DNA of 21,063 bases, from positions 1-21,063 of the forward strand of contig DASYAN010000103.1 of assembly GCA_036501345.1 (NCBI GenBank), in the 5' to 3' direction. This document shows positions 1 through 8,490 of the stretch, piece after piece (positions within the stretch are counted from its first letter, which is position 1; every line of letters begins with the position of its first letter). A program made the translations under genes and the position numbers. Source of the stretch: DASYAN01 sp036501345 (GTDB taxonomy: Bacteria; Chloroflexota; Ktedonobacteria; Ktedonobacterales; Ktedonobacteraceae). The notes under the pieces are model-generated. The model made no database searches. It was not told where the DNA came from and worked only from the letters and a program-made list of their open reading frames with translations.

Positions 1-1
1 G

Positions 2-2224
2 GTCCTAACAGACAGCTCTCTGGTGAACGGCAGTCAAGCCCTCTGTGCAAATGGGCATCCCAAGGCCGCATTAAGCAGTATCGAGGTATATTTGAGTACT
101 GCTTATAACCAGCAAACCATGACCTTTCAGAGTGTTGGACCAGTGAGTTGCCAGGATGGTGGGGATTGTCATAGTGGCCCTGCACTCTTTGCTTTAGGCC
201 GTACCCAGGGTCAATTGCTCCCCTTTATTGATCTTGCTCAGCAGCCAAACACCCCGAATCAGAATCTGGCTATCCAATTAACAACGGATGCTGGTCTGGC
301 CTCAACCTCTAGCACCAGCACTCCGTCCTCTTTGCCAATCCCATCAATCGCCACTCCCAATTCATCAGATGCTTCGACCTTTCAAGTCCAAGCAGAGAAA
401 TTTCTGACACCCAGTGAGATTTCACCGACCAATACGCTTGAAGCTGGTACACCCCTGATCAATACCAATGGACAGCTGACTAGTTTGCACCTAGCAAATG
501 CCTCTGGCAAGCAAGCAAGTCCCGATATCCAAACCTTTATCTCCAAAACCATCCCAAGCTTTCAATCTCATTCCGCTAACACTGTGCATGACGGGTGGCA
601 GCATGGTATGGATGCCTATAATAACAAGGATTTCACCAAAGCACATACACAATTTCAGCTAGCAGCAGATGCCAATCCTAATTTCCAGGCCGCTAAAAGT
701 TTTGCGGTCTCATCTCTCAGTTTAGAGAAGGGCAACCCCTCGGGTCAATCAAATTCCTCCAATACGATTACTATCGCCGGGGTGTCCATTCCTCTCTGGC
801 AATTGGTGATTGCAATTGTGCTCCTGCTTGCAGTAGTGCTATTGGTGATCACCTTGCTGCTTGGTCGGTCACGACAGCGATCTCTGGAGGTTGATTTGGA
901 GGAGGCCGCTCGTCGGGCAACGATTGATGCACCACAGATTGCAGAGATGGAGCGTGCTAAGGCGCAACAGATTGCGGAGCAAGAGACAGCACAGCGAACT
1001 ACCACGCAGCAGTCGCAATATGAGCAGCCAATACAGTACAGCCCTGTCCTAGTACCAACGCAGCCTGGGGCAGCCCGGTTGCCCTGTCCGCGCTGCGGGG
1101 AACTTGTGCCCTGGGACGCAAATTACTGCCCCAATTGTCGCTTGCTGCTCTCTCCGTCGGAGTCTGGATTGCATCTACGTGCCCAGGTGATAAGTCAGCC
1201 TGCTATGTCCGCTCGCTCGCAGGCAGACCAGCCGACAATGCCACCACTGCCGCCAGCTATGCCTGTTGCCTCAATAGCAGAGCAACCGACTGTAGAGATA
1301 ACACCAAATAGAGTGCCTGAACAACCTGTTGAGCTACAAAAGACGGAGCCTTACACCAGACATCCGGTAAGCGATTCTCGTTTCCAATTAGTGGTTGGAA
1401 CACGTTCAGACCCCGGGATCAAGAGAAAATATAAACCAAACGAAGATAGCCTCTTCGCCGCACAGGGGCTGATTGAGGAAACGCCGACTACTCATCCATA
1501 CGGATTGTTTGTAATTGCAGACGGCATGGGAGGACATGCCAATGGACAAGATGCAAGTCGTCTGGCAATTCAGACGATCATTGAACATATATTGCCCAAA
1601 TTGCTTAAGAACCCAAATGACGATGAGTATGCTAAACTGCTAGTAGCAGGCATTCAGAGTGCAAATCTAGCGGTGCACCAGCGAAATATCGAACAACGAG
1701 GTGACATGGGAACGACGGTGACTGGAGCATTAGTCGTTGATAACGTTGCCTATGTCGTCAATGTCGGGGATAGCCGAACCTATCTCTATCGCGAGTCAGA
1801 CGGACTGAAAAAGATCACCAATGATCACTCTGTGGTTGCAAGTTTGGTCGAAGCTGGTATTATCAAACCCGATGATATCTATACTCATCCTAAGCGCAGT
1901 CATATTTATCGGAGTTTGGGTGAAAAGCCCAACGTAGAGGTTGATCTGTTCATTGCCCCCTTGCAGGAAGGAGATAAGTTACTCCTCTGCTCGGATGGCT
2001 TGTGGGATATGGTGCGTGATCCAAAGATTGAAGATCTGATCAAGAACCCTGCCTCTAACCCATCGGTCACAAGCGATTCCTTGATCCAAGCTGCTTTTGA
2101 GGGCGGAGGAGAAGACAATGTGAGCGTGATTGTCATCCAAATTGGGGAGCCAGCAAAGGTGACTGTCATGCCACGCATTCAATTACTTGCCAAGCCCGAT
2201 ACGGTGCAGATGCCGCAGCTCTAG
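2..2224 (+). CDS. Membrane-anchored PP2C-family Ser/Thr phosphatase with zinc ribbon (5' truncated by window)
   Basis: The reading frame is open to the first base, so the true start lies upstream; numbering here is from the GTG at 23. In order: a probably extracytoplasmic Ser/Thr/Gln-rich region (1-195), a TPR-like helical pair (about 198-240), one membrane segment (about 255-280), a charged linker, a zinc ribbon with two CxxC pairs (CPRC and CPNC, about 354-375), a Pro-rich linker, and a complete PP2C domain (about 453-715). PP2C metal and catalytic motifs are present: NEDS, ADGMGGH near 498, GTTVTGA near 562, NVGDSRTYLYR near 581, CSDGLWDMV near 657 and GEDNVSV near 696. Family knowledge: Mn/Mg-dependent phosphatases that oppose Hanks-type Ser/Thr kinases. 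The phosphatase should face the cytoplasm and the N-terminus the outside, which suggests signal reception; that role is inferred. No kinase gene is visible here. Confidence 0.93.
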   Translation, partial: VLTDSSLVNGSQALCANGHPKAALSSIEVYLSTAYNQQTMTFQSVGPVSCQDGGDCHSGPALFALGRTQGQLLPFIDLAQQPNTPNQNLAIQLTTDAGLASTSSTSTPSSLPIPSIATPNSSDASTFQVQAEKFLTPSEISPTNTLEAGTPLINTNGQLTSLHLANASGKQASPDIQTFISKTIPSFQSHSANTVHDGWQHGMDAYNNKDFTKAHTQFQLAADANPNFQAAKSFAVSSLSLEKGNPSGQSNSSNTITIAGVSIPLWQLVIAIVLLLAVVLLVITLLLGRSRQRSLEVDLEEAARRATIDAPQIAEMERAKAQQIAEQETAQRTTTQQSQYEQPIQYSPVLVPTQPGAARLPCPRCGELVPWDANYCPNCRLLLSPSESGLHLRAQVISQPAMSARSQADQPTMPPLPPAMPVASIAEQPTVEITPNRVPEQPVELQKTEPYTRHPVSDSRFQLVVGTRSDPGIKRKYKPNEDSLFAAQGLIEETPTTHPYGLFVIADGMGGHANGQDASRLAIQTIIEHILPKLLKNPNDDEYAKLLVAGIQSANLAVHQRNIEQRGDMGTTVTGALVVDNVAYVVNVGDSRTYLYRESDGLKKITNDHSVVASLVEAGIIKPDDIYTHPKRSHIYRSLGEKPNVEVDLFIAPLQEGDKLLLCSDGLWDMVRDPKIEDLIKNPASNPSVTSDSLIQAAFEGGGEDNVSVIVIQIGEPAKVTVMPRIQLLAKPDTVQMPQL

Positions 2225-2309
2225 ATTGAGCATCGGTGAACGATATTTCGAGCACAAGGATGACAGATAGTATGGTCAGGAAAGCACCTGTTAATGATAC
2301 GGGAGAGCA

Positions 2310-3902
2310 TCAGCTTGCATTCGACTGCAAAGCCTTCGACGGCTCTGTTTTAACCCAAAGTTCTTCTCCTTCTTCATAACGATCGGCAAGCTGAAAATGT
2401 TGTGTCACCCAATCATGGAATGATGCGTCCAATTCGTTATCAAACCGATATGTGTAGAAAAGGATGGCGTGCACCTGTGGTTGTGAAGCTTCTTCAATTA
2501 ATTGCTGCGTCGTTAGATAACCTGCCCGGATACGTACCTCTGAGGTATCAACCAAGCTGTCTGGTGTACTGCGACCAGCTAGCGCTGCGATAAACTCAGC
2601 GTCGGTAATGACAAGTTGATCCGGTCTAGTCAATCGCTGCAAATCACGCACAACGCGCATATTTTGTTGTGTTCCGGATAAATGACTCATTACCACCGAA
2701 TTATCGTAGAAATTTTGTATTGGCTGAATATTACTTATTACCTGGGAAAGTACCAGAAGCGCAGTGAGCGCCGTCGCAATATTGATCAGTATCCCAGAGC
2801 GCTTTGCGACGAGGGTGATGGGAGCAATGCCTATTACCGTTAGAGCGATCAGAGGAGGAATAAGAGCGATCAGGTGGTACGAAAAGAGTGGTGCTTGTTC
2901 CAAGAGAAAATCGATCGTTGTACTCAGCCATACTAATAATGGTATAACACGCCAATCGCGCCTCAGGAGTGCAATGATAGTACCAAAGAGGGCACTGGCA
3001 CCAAGAAGAGATTTTAGTGCATCCCCAATGATTGCACTGTTTCCTGCCTGTATGTCTGCATAGTGTCCCCTAGCATCTACATGAAACATTACAACTGTTT
3101 GCCAGAATTGTGAAAATGCATGGCTAAATGGCAGTAGTAACAAGACGATGGTTAGAACGAAGGCCAGACATCCAATAAGGAGTGGACGTATAGAGGCAAA
3201 GAATGTTGTCGAAGTCTGGTTCTTCACCTGCCAGAGACGTACCAGTGCTAACAGGCCAATAGGCGCTAGGGCTGGAATCATTAGCAGTTTGGTAAGTATA
3301 CTAAGTGCCAGAGTCATCCCGGTCAGCGAGGCTAGGCAGTATCCCATGGTACCATCAGGTCTTTCCCACCAGAGACAGGCTAGCCCCACTGCTAGCAGCG
3401 CCAGAGCAGTTGCTGGACCATCAGCTTGTAACGTCTGTGACGCAGTAAGATAGAATGAGTTAGCAACCAGCAATAGCAACGCAAGGATCATACCGAGCCG
3501 TCCAGCTAAGGCCTTGCCCAACAGCAAAGCTCCTAGAAAGCCAAATAATGAGATAATGGCAATGCCCAGTCTGGCAGACCAGATGGTTTGGCCAAAAAGA
3601 GCATAGAAAGGATAAATAGAGAGCAGGAAAAACGGGGGCTGAGAATCGAAAATTCGCTGATAGAGCGATGCCCCTACGCTCATTGAGCGTAATGATTCCC
3701 AGTAGACTCCTTCATCGTATGAATCGCGATCAAAGGGGGCATCCAGCAAATGCAGACGCATCCAAATACCAGCTATAAAAAGAGCTAATACAATCATCCA
3801 CGTCAGTAAATTTAGCCAACCCTGCTTAGAAAGAGATCTCCTACTGATCAAGCCGGGAGAATCGGCATCAGTGCGTTTACGTGATAGGGTACTTAATGAC
3901 AT
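2310..3902 (-). CDS. GT-C family (ArnT/PMT-like, GT39) integral membrane glycosyltransferase
   Basis: Polytopic membrane protein of about 530 residues. Near the N-terminus, after TM1 (about 32-48), the first outer loop carries D-x-Y-DEGVY at 60-67, the acidic motif of PMT/ArnT-type glycosyltransferases that use polyprenyl-phosphate sugars; the following QPPFFLLSIYPFYALFG segment is also typical. Many hydrophobic helices follow, then a soluble C-terminal domain of about 110 residues. I chose the ATG at 3902 because GGAGAGG lies 10 bases upstream; the frame extends to a TTG at 3983 without a Shine-Dalgarno sequence. Likely role (inferred): transfer of a sugar from a lipid carrier to a surface polymer or protein. 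It lies downstream of the acyltransferase on the same strand, separated by about 175 bases, so the two may be cotranscribed. Confidence 0.85.
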   Translation of the reverse strand: MSLSTLSRKRTDADSPGLISRRSLSKQGWLNLLTWMIVLALFIAGIWMRLHLLDAPFDRDSYDEGVYWESLRSMSVGASLYQRIFDSQPPFFLLSIYPFYALFGQTIWSARLGIAIISLFGFLGALLLGKALAGRLGMILALLLLVANSFYLTASQTLQADGPATALALLAVGLACLWWERPDGTMGYCLASLTGMTLALSILTKLLMIPALAPIGLLALVRLWQVKNQTSTTFFASIRPLLIGCLAFVLTIVLLLLPFSHAFSQFWQTVVMFHVDARGHYADIQAGNSAIIGDALKSLLGASALFGTIIALLRRDWRVIPLLVWLSTTIDFLLEQAPLFSYHLIALIPPLIALTVIGIAPITLVAKRSGILINIATALTALLVLSQVISNIQPIQNFYDNSVVMSHLSGTQQNMRVVRDLQRLTRPDQLVITDAEFIAALAGRSTPDSLVDTSEVRIRAGYLTTQQLIEEASQPQVHAILFYTYRFDNELDASFHDWVTQHFQLADRYEEGEELWVKTEPSKALQSNAS

Positions 3903-3933
3903 CAATCCTGATCCTCTCCACAATGCTAAGGAT

Positions 3934-3999
3934 GGCAGTGGCAATATAAAGTCAGTAGGCAATGGCATAAAGTCAGGAGACAACGGTATAAATTAGTAT
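3934..3999. repeat. Degenerate 21-bp triplicate repeat upstream of the GT-C gene
   Basis: Three degenerate copies with the core GGCAAT(GG)CATAAAGTCAG: about 3934-3957, 3958-3978 and 3979-3999. They lie just upstream of the chosen ATG of the GT-C gene. If translation began at the TTG at 3983 they would encode a repeated DF-x-LP pattern. They could be spaced binding sites or simple slippage products. Confidence 0.4.
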
Positions 4000-4076
4000 A
4001 GAGGAAGTTTGCACGTTCTGTCAGGGGGGAAATAGGGACAAGTTCGTCTTCTAAGATCGAAAGATTGCTTTCTCAT

Positions 4077-5513
4077 CTATCTCTCGAACTTGCGTATGAG
4101 CCATTCTCCGAGACTTATGCCAGGCTTTTCAACCCAGCGATAAAGCATGGCAGTGACAGGAACAATGAACATGAGTGTCCAACACCAAAAAGCGCCATAT
4201 TGCATCAGAGGGCTCCAACCACCCTGCAACCGGATATTGACAAGAACGACATGTCTAAAGACATCCAGCAATGGTTGATGCCACATATAGAAACTGAAAG
4301 AAATCGACGCAAGCCACCTCAATAGAGACCACTCAAAGGGGCCCTTGAGTCTACGTGAACCATACAGTAGCGCCACCATACACAAGCCATAGCCGATAGC
4401 ATACCCCAGAGCTTGCCACAGCGGCCAGCAGCTATATATTATGATAGGGACACGAGAATTAAGAAAAGTAAAGATGTGATATTTACTGATATATTCAGCA
4501 TAATGTTTGTAATAATTATATACATCCATATTAATGTTGCTGAAGTAGAAATAGCAGAGAGATAGCAAAAAGAGGAGTGCCAGACCTACAGTGAATAGCA
4601 GTGGACTAAGACGACGTATTCTGACCTGCCAAGCTTCTGCACAAGGAGCATATTGCGTGTAAGTATACACCATTGCTACCAGCATACCAACTGCAAAAAC
4701 TTCATAGTATTTGCCTGTATCAGAGTAGAGGTACGGGATAAGTGCAACGGAGACTCGCTGAGGGATCACGAAATCCAGCTTTGACGTATTGGCAAGAAAG
4801 AGGCCCCAATATCTTGTCAACAATCCCCAGGCAACCATAGCCAGCAAACACCCAGTGAGTTTGAGCATACGCCAATGCAGTGTACCACGACATACTATCA
4901 GGCTGAAGAGCCAGGCAATAATTGGCAGAAGCAGGTAAAACTGGAATTCGATAGCTAATGTCCAGAAGGGGCCATTAAGTTGTTGGGAGAGTGTATGGCT
5001 CATGCCAAAGTTCAGAAAGAGCAACAAATCTGGCCAGCGGTTAGCATAAAAGAATTGTGGATGAAAGATTAAAATCATTAAAAAGAGTGCAGCATAATAG
5101 CCTGGAAGAATACGAAAAGTGCGACGAAGACAATAGCGAGAGAAGGAAGGCCATGAACTCTGGAAAAGCAATGCTTTGGCATAGGGCAAAAAAAGCAGAA
5201 ATCCGGAGAGTAGAAAGAACAGGATCACACCCGAGTCACCAGCATAGGCTAGTGTGAGAGCAACATAAGCAAGCATGCCAGTCACGGTATGGATATCCTG
5301 CAAACGACCCCAGATGCCAGCCAGACGAGCCTCACCAATGATGTGATATGAAAGAACTCCAAGACAGGCTAATGCTCTTAGTCCATCAAGTACAGGAATT
5401 CGACTTTTCGGTTTCCCTTCCTCAAGCGCATTGCCGTTGAATTGGTTGGTCGACAGGATATCTTGCTTATCGGATGTATCCTGATCTCTGAGAGAGAAAT
5501 CCGTGCTATTCAT
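4077..5513 (-). CDS. Acyltransferase family 3 (OafA/YrhL-like) membrane protein
   Basis: About 478 residues. After a hydrophilic N-terminus of some 38 residues comes VLDGLRALACLGVLSYH (41-57), the family 3 signature with the likely catalytic His57, then FFLLSGFLLF and the YCLRRTFRILPGYY motif, and around ten hydrophobic helices. Family knowledge: these inner-membrane enzymes move acetyl or other acyl groups onto exported carbohydrates such as O-antigen, peptidoglycan or secondary metabolites. The frame extends to a GTG at 5525, but the ATG at 5513 has GGGGAG just upstream and is preferred. With the downstream GT-C gene it suggests assembly and decoration of a surface glycan; the exact substrate cannot be read from the sequence. 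Confidence 0.88.
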   Translation of the reverse strand: MNSTDFSLRDQDTSDKQDILSTNQFNGNALEEGKPKSRIPVLDGLRALACLGVLSYHIIGEARLAGIWGRLQDIHTVTGMLAYVALTLAYAGDSGVILFFLLSGFLLFLPYAKALLFQSSWPSFSRYCLRRTFRILPGYYAALFLMILIFHPQFFYANRWPDLLLFLNFGMSHTLSQQLNGPFWTLAIEFQFYLLLPIIAWLFSLIVCRGTLHWRMLKLTGCLLAMVAWGLLTRYWGLFLANTSKLDFVIPQRVSVALIPYLYSDTGKYYEVFAVGMLVAMVYTYTQYAPCAEAWQVRIRRLSPLLFTVGLALLFLLSLCYFYFSNINMDVYNYYKHYAEYISKYHIFTFLNSRVPIIIYSCWPLWQALGYAIGYGLCMVALLYGSRRLKGPFEWSLLRWLASISFSFYMWHQPLLDVFRHVVLVNIRLQGGWSPLMQYGAFWCWTLMFIVPVTAMLYRWVEKPGISLGEWLIRKFER

Positions 5514-5525
5514 GATACTCCCCAC

Positions 5526-5852
5526 TTAACCTTGTAAAGCGATAAGGTATTGACAAGGACGTTGCCAAGCCTAGCAAAAGGCATTTCTTAAAACTGAAAA
5601 ATCCCTGTACGACTGATCCACACTCTTAACAGCGATTTAGAGGATACTTGTCACCGTGATGTTCCTTCTAACAGGATAGCTAACGAGCGAGGTTCTTTTC
5701 TAGGGGAAAAGGGGGACAACTTCGAGGCAAGAGGACGTGCAAAGCTATTGCACATGGGGAATATAATATCTACTGAGGTGGAGAGGCTGGAAAAAGCCCA
5801 CAAGCGCCTTTTGCAAACGCCCATTATTTATTATCCTTAACAGGAGAAAGGC
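5526..5852 (+). promoter_or_regulatory. Divergent intergenic region with a possible ispD promoter
   Basis: This 327-base gap separates the divergent acyltransferase and ispD. A perfect TATAAT lies at 5762-5767; a poor -35 match, TGCAAA (5738-5743), is 18 bases upstream. Transcription would start near 5774, about 80 bases before ispD. No convincing minus-strand promoter was picked out and no other gene is visible. Confidence 0.3.
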
Positions 5853-6578
5853 ATGGCAGGCAATAGCCTCCCTGTATCTTTAACTATGCAAGACAAAGCA
5901 GCCGCTGTAATTGTCGCTGCAGGCAGCAGTCGCCGCATGCAAGGGCATGATAAGCTCTGGATATCTCTAGCCGGACGCATCACACTCGCACGCACAGTTG
6001 ATATCTTTCAGTCTTCACCCATCATAGACACCATTGTCCTCGTGACAAATAACGAACGCCTCGCCGATACGCACGCGCTCTGCAAACAAGAACAATGGGA
6101 TAAAGTTGCTGCAATTGTAGCAGGAGGTGCCCGCCGACAGGACTCAGTGTGCAACGGGCTCGATGCGCTGGCCGAAATTGCCCCTACTTGCCGCTGGGTG
6201 ATGATCCACGATGGTGCACGTCCACTCGTTACTTCAAAAATTCTAGAAGAGGGATTACGCGCTGCACAACAGCATCAGGCGTCTATCCCGATAGCACCAG
6301 TCAAAGATACCATTAAGCAAGTACAAGATGGCAAAGTATCTGCCACGCCAGACCGCTCCCAACTCTGGACGGTACAGACGCCACAGGTCTTTGCTTTCCC
6401 GCTTATCCATCAGGCACATCATCTACCTAGCGCTCAAGAACAGGTTACTGATGATGCTACTTTGCTTGAGCATCTGGGTTACACAGTCAGTGTCTTCCAT
6501 GGTTCACATACTAATATCAAAATTACAACACCAGAAGATGTATTTTTCGCCGAAGCGCTATTAAAAGGGAGTCTCTAA
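5853..6578 (+). CDS. ispD: 2-C-methyl-D-erythritol 4-phosphate cytidylyltransferase
   Basis: 241 residues, normal for the family apart from about 12 extra N-terminal residues. IspD couples CTP to MEP, the third step of the cytoplasmic MEP pathway to IPP and DMAPP. Visible motifs: the nucleotide-binding loop AAVIVAAGSSRRM (about 17-29), the GGARRQDSVCNGL segment (about 90-102), MIHDGARPLV (about 117-126), the WTVQTPQVF motif (about 169-177) and NIKITTPED near the C-terminus. The ATG at 5853 follows AGGAGA with good spacing. Its stop overlaps the ispF start by one base (TAATG), so the pair is translationally coupled, an arrangement common in bacteria where IspD and IspF are sometimes fused. Confidence 0.97.
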   Translation: MAGNSLPVSLTMQDKAAAVIVAAGSSRRMQGHDKLWISLAGRITLARTVDIFQSSPIIDTIVLVTNNERLADTHALCKQEQWDKVAAIVAGGARRQDSVCNGLDALAEIAPTCRWVMIHDGARPLVTSKILEEGLRAAQQHQASIPIAPVKDTIKQVQDGKVSATPDRSQLWTVQTPQVFAFPLIHQAHHLPSAQEQVTDDATLLEHLGYTVSVFHGSHTNIKITTPEDVFFAEALLKGSL

Positions 6579-7057
6579 TGACAACACGTGTTGGTTTTGG
6601 CTATGATGTACACGCCTTCACTGAGGGCCGCCCACTAATCCTGGGAGGTGTGACCGTTCCATACGAGTATGGTCTTGCAGGCCACTCAGATGCCGATACA
6701 GTTATCCATGCTATTGTAGATGCACTACTAGGTGCTGCTGCTTTGGGTGATATCGGCATGCACTTTCCTTCTAATGATCTACGTTGGAAAGATCAGCCTA
6801 GTTCAGTTTTCTTGGACTACACCAACAACCTGTTACGCGAACACAACTGGACGATAGGTAATATCGATACAACGATTGTGGCGGAGCAGCCCCGACTCTC
6901 ACCATATAGAGAGGCAATGCGTACTCATTTAGCCACACGTCTGCATCTTGATCTAGCACAAGTTAGTGTCAAACTCACGACAACGGACCGTCTCGGTTTT
7001 GCTGGACGGCGCGAAGGTATCGCTTGCTATGCGGTTGCCCTTGTTGAGCGTTCGTAG
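6578..7057 (+). CDS. ispF: 2-C-methyl-D-erythritol 2,4-cyclodiphosphate synthase
   Basis: 159 residues, the usual IspF length. It cyclises CDP-ME 2-phosphate to MEcPP with release of CMP. The metal ligands are present: Asp10 and His12 in GFGYDVHAF and His44 in HSDADTVIH. The DALLGAAALGDIGMHFP stretch and the C-terminal TTTDRLGFAGRREGIA motif (CMP binding) are also conserved. It starts inside the ispD stop codon. It converges with the pterin dehydratase gene with only 15 bases between stops; no clear terminator is visible there. The intervening substrate is made by IspE, encoded further right in this window. Confidence 0.97.
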   Translation: MTTRVGFGYDVHAFTEGRPLILGGVTVPYEYGLAGHSDADTVIHAIVDALLGAAALGDIGMHFPSNDLRWKDQPSSVFLDYTNNLLREHNWTIGNIDTTIVAEQPRLSPYREAMRTHLATRLHLDLAQVSVKLTTTDRLGFAGRREGIACYAVALVERS

Positions 7058-7072
7058 TTGCCTATCTGTAGA

Positions 7073-7426
7073 TCACTTTTGTGCCAGATGCTGATAAACC
7101 TCATCCGTTTTCGCGGCCATGATAAAATCGTTACGATGCAAGCCACGAATTTTGTGTGTCCACCAAGCCACAACTACTTTGCCCCACTCGGTTAAAATAG
7201 CGGGATGATGGCCCTCTTGTTCAGCAATCTCACCAACCTTGTTGGTAAAGTCCAGGGCGGCCACAAAATTCTTGAATTGATAGGCATGCTCAAGACGCTT
7301 GATGCCGTCTCGTTCCACAATAACCCAATCAGGGACTTGTTTCTGATATTCAGCCACCTCGGCCTCGGTAACCTGGGGAGCACCAACACGACATGCTTCA
7401 CATTTCAACTGCGTTAGCTCTTCCAT
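7073..7426 (-). CDS. 4a-hydroxytetrahydrobiopterin dehydratase (pterin-4-alpha-carbinolamine dehydratase)
   Basis: 117 residues, typical of the PCD/DCoH family. The active-site pattern EQEGHHPAI followed by W-x-V-x-VAWWTHKIRGLHRNDF (about 68-101) is present, with the paired catalytic His. Family knowledge: dehydration of 4a-hydroxytetrahydropterin after aromatic amino acid hydroxylation; some bacterial members serve in molybdopterin-related or unknown roles. An N-terminal CxxC (KCEACRVG, about 8-15) is seen in many bacterial members. The ATG at 7426 has AGGAGA upstream. No phenylalanine hydroxylase is adjacent, so the partner pathway is not evident. Confidence 0.92.
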   Translation of the reverse strand: MEELTQLKCEACRVGAPQVTEAEVAEYQKQVPDWVIVERDGIKRLEHAYQFKNFVAALDFTNKVGEIAEQEGHHPAILTEWGKVVVAWWTHKIRGLHRNDFIMAAKTDEVYQHLAQK

Positions 7427-7635
7427 TATACACTTCTCCTCTTTTTACTTTTTGATGTGCTATCGTAAATAACAACCTGCATGTATTATAATGCATAAGC
7501 TTTACCAAAACATACCAATTTGGGCTACCTTTCCCTCACTTCGACAGGGATCGAGCAAACGTCATGGTATGATGAAGGCAGATTGTATATGTTATACGGC
7601 AAAAAAACTATTTCTAAAGAAGAGTGAGTTAGCTT

Positions 7636-8427
7636 ATGGACCAGCCACAAACAATAAAGAGTGGGGCTACCCAAGCCCAAACCATTATCATCACAGCAAT
7701 CAGCTTATTTGCTCTTTCGGGCTTTATGGTAGGATTTGCATTCGGCGCATTTGCACAACCCAAAGGAGAAACAACGCCACCGATTACGCAGAATCATGAT
7801 ATACCAATAGCTTCGCAACACACACTACTCACACCATCACCAACACAACAATCACAGCCACAACCACTTGGATGTCCGGACGTAGAAGCCAGTCCACCTC
7901 GCATGGTTGCAGATGGTCAGACATCCAATGAGACTACAGTTCAGGCAAAGGATCAAACAGGCAATCAAGGCAACAGCTGCCCAGATATTGCGTTAGAAAA
8001 GCCCATCGTAGCTGATGGTATTACATGCAAGATCTGGCTAACCAAGGCCCAGGACCCCAGCAAAGACCTAATCAATGACTCCAGTCAGCTTAACCATGTA
8101 GATCAACTTACCAACCCATCTCCCGATGAAATTCAGTCAGGGTTACTTTTCGATCCTAGCACTCCTCAAGTGCAACCCTGTAAACAAGGTCAGGGAAGCT
8201 GGAAATTTACCATTTCCACAACAGTCGACTCTGGTGACTATTTTATTATGGGACTCACCGATTGGCAGGGAGCACATTACAACTGGAGTTGGTACCGGGT
8301 CACAATCACGAATAAGAACCAGAATAAGCATAATAACCAGGACCCGCAAAATAAGAATAACCAGAACAGCCCGCAAGACGGACAGCCCGATCAAGGGAGT
8401 AACAATATTACGCTGCCCCTGCCATAA
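7636..8427 (+). CDS. Membrane-anchored exported protein with Asn/Gln-rich tail, unknown function
   Basis: 263 residues, not recognised. A short cytoplasmic N-terminus is followed by one hydrophobic segment (about 17-41) with no lipobox cysteine, so this is an uncleaved anchor or a signal peptide. The outer part begins with a Pro/Thr/Gln-rich linker, has two CPD motifs (near 76 and 117) and four cysteines in all, then a probable beta-rich stretch ending in DWQGAHYNWSWYRVTITNK (about 213-231) that resembles the end of an Ig-like or bacterial surface domain. The C-terminal 35 residues are almost entirely Asn, Gln, Lys, Asp, Pro and Ser. Upstream a TATAAT (7487-7492) and an extended -10-like TGGTATGAT (7565-7573) are candidate promoters. 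The SD is weak. Confidence 0.75.
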   Translation: MDQPQTIKSGATQAQTIIITAISLFALSGFMVGFAFGAFAQPKGETTPPITQNHDIPIASQHTLLTPSPTQQSQPQPLGCPDVEASPPRMVADGQTSNETTVQAKDQTGNQGNSCPDIALEKPIVADGITCKIWLTKAQDPSKDLINDSSQLNHVDQLTNPSPDEIQSGLLFDPSTPQVQPCKQGQGSWKFTISTTVDSGDYFIMGLTDWQGAHYNWSWYRVTITNKNQNKHNNQDPQNKNNQNSPQDGQPDQGSNNITLPLP

Positions 8428-8475
8428 GCACAGCGAACTTCAGACTAGCTATCTCAACTACTTTTTATGAAAACG

Positions 8476-8484
8476 TGCTATAAT
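8476..8484 (+). promoter_or_regulatory. Extended -10 promoter element for the structured RNA
   Basis: TGCTATAAT matches the extended -10 consensus TGnTATAAT exactly. The -35 region is poor. The predicted transcription start is near 8491, some 20-27 bases before the first helix of the structured RNA, and no coding start follows for 590 bases. Confidence 0.55.
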
Positions 8485-8490
8485 GAGGCC

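Noticed and set aside
3903..3983. N-terminal extension of the GT-C protein from a TTG
   Set aside because: No Shine-Dalgarno sequence precedes the TTG, while the ATG at 3902 has GGAGAGG at good spacing and starts shortly before TM1.
5811..5836. TTGCAA with TTATCC as the ispD promoter
   Set aside because: Transcription would start at the ribosome binding site, leaving almost no leader, and both hexamers are poor.
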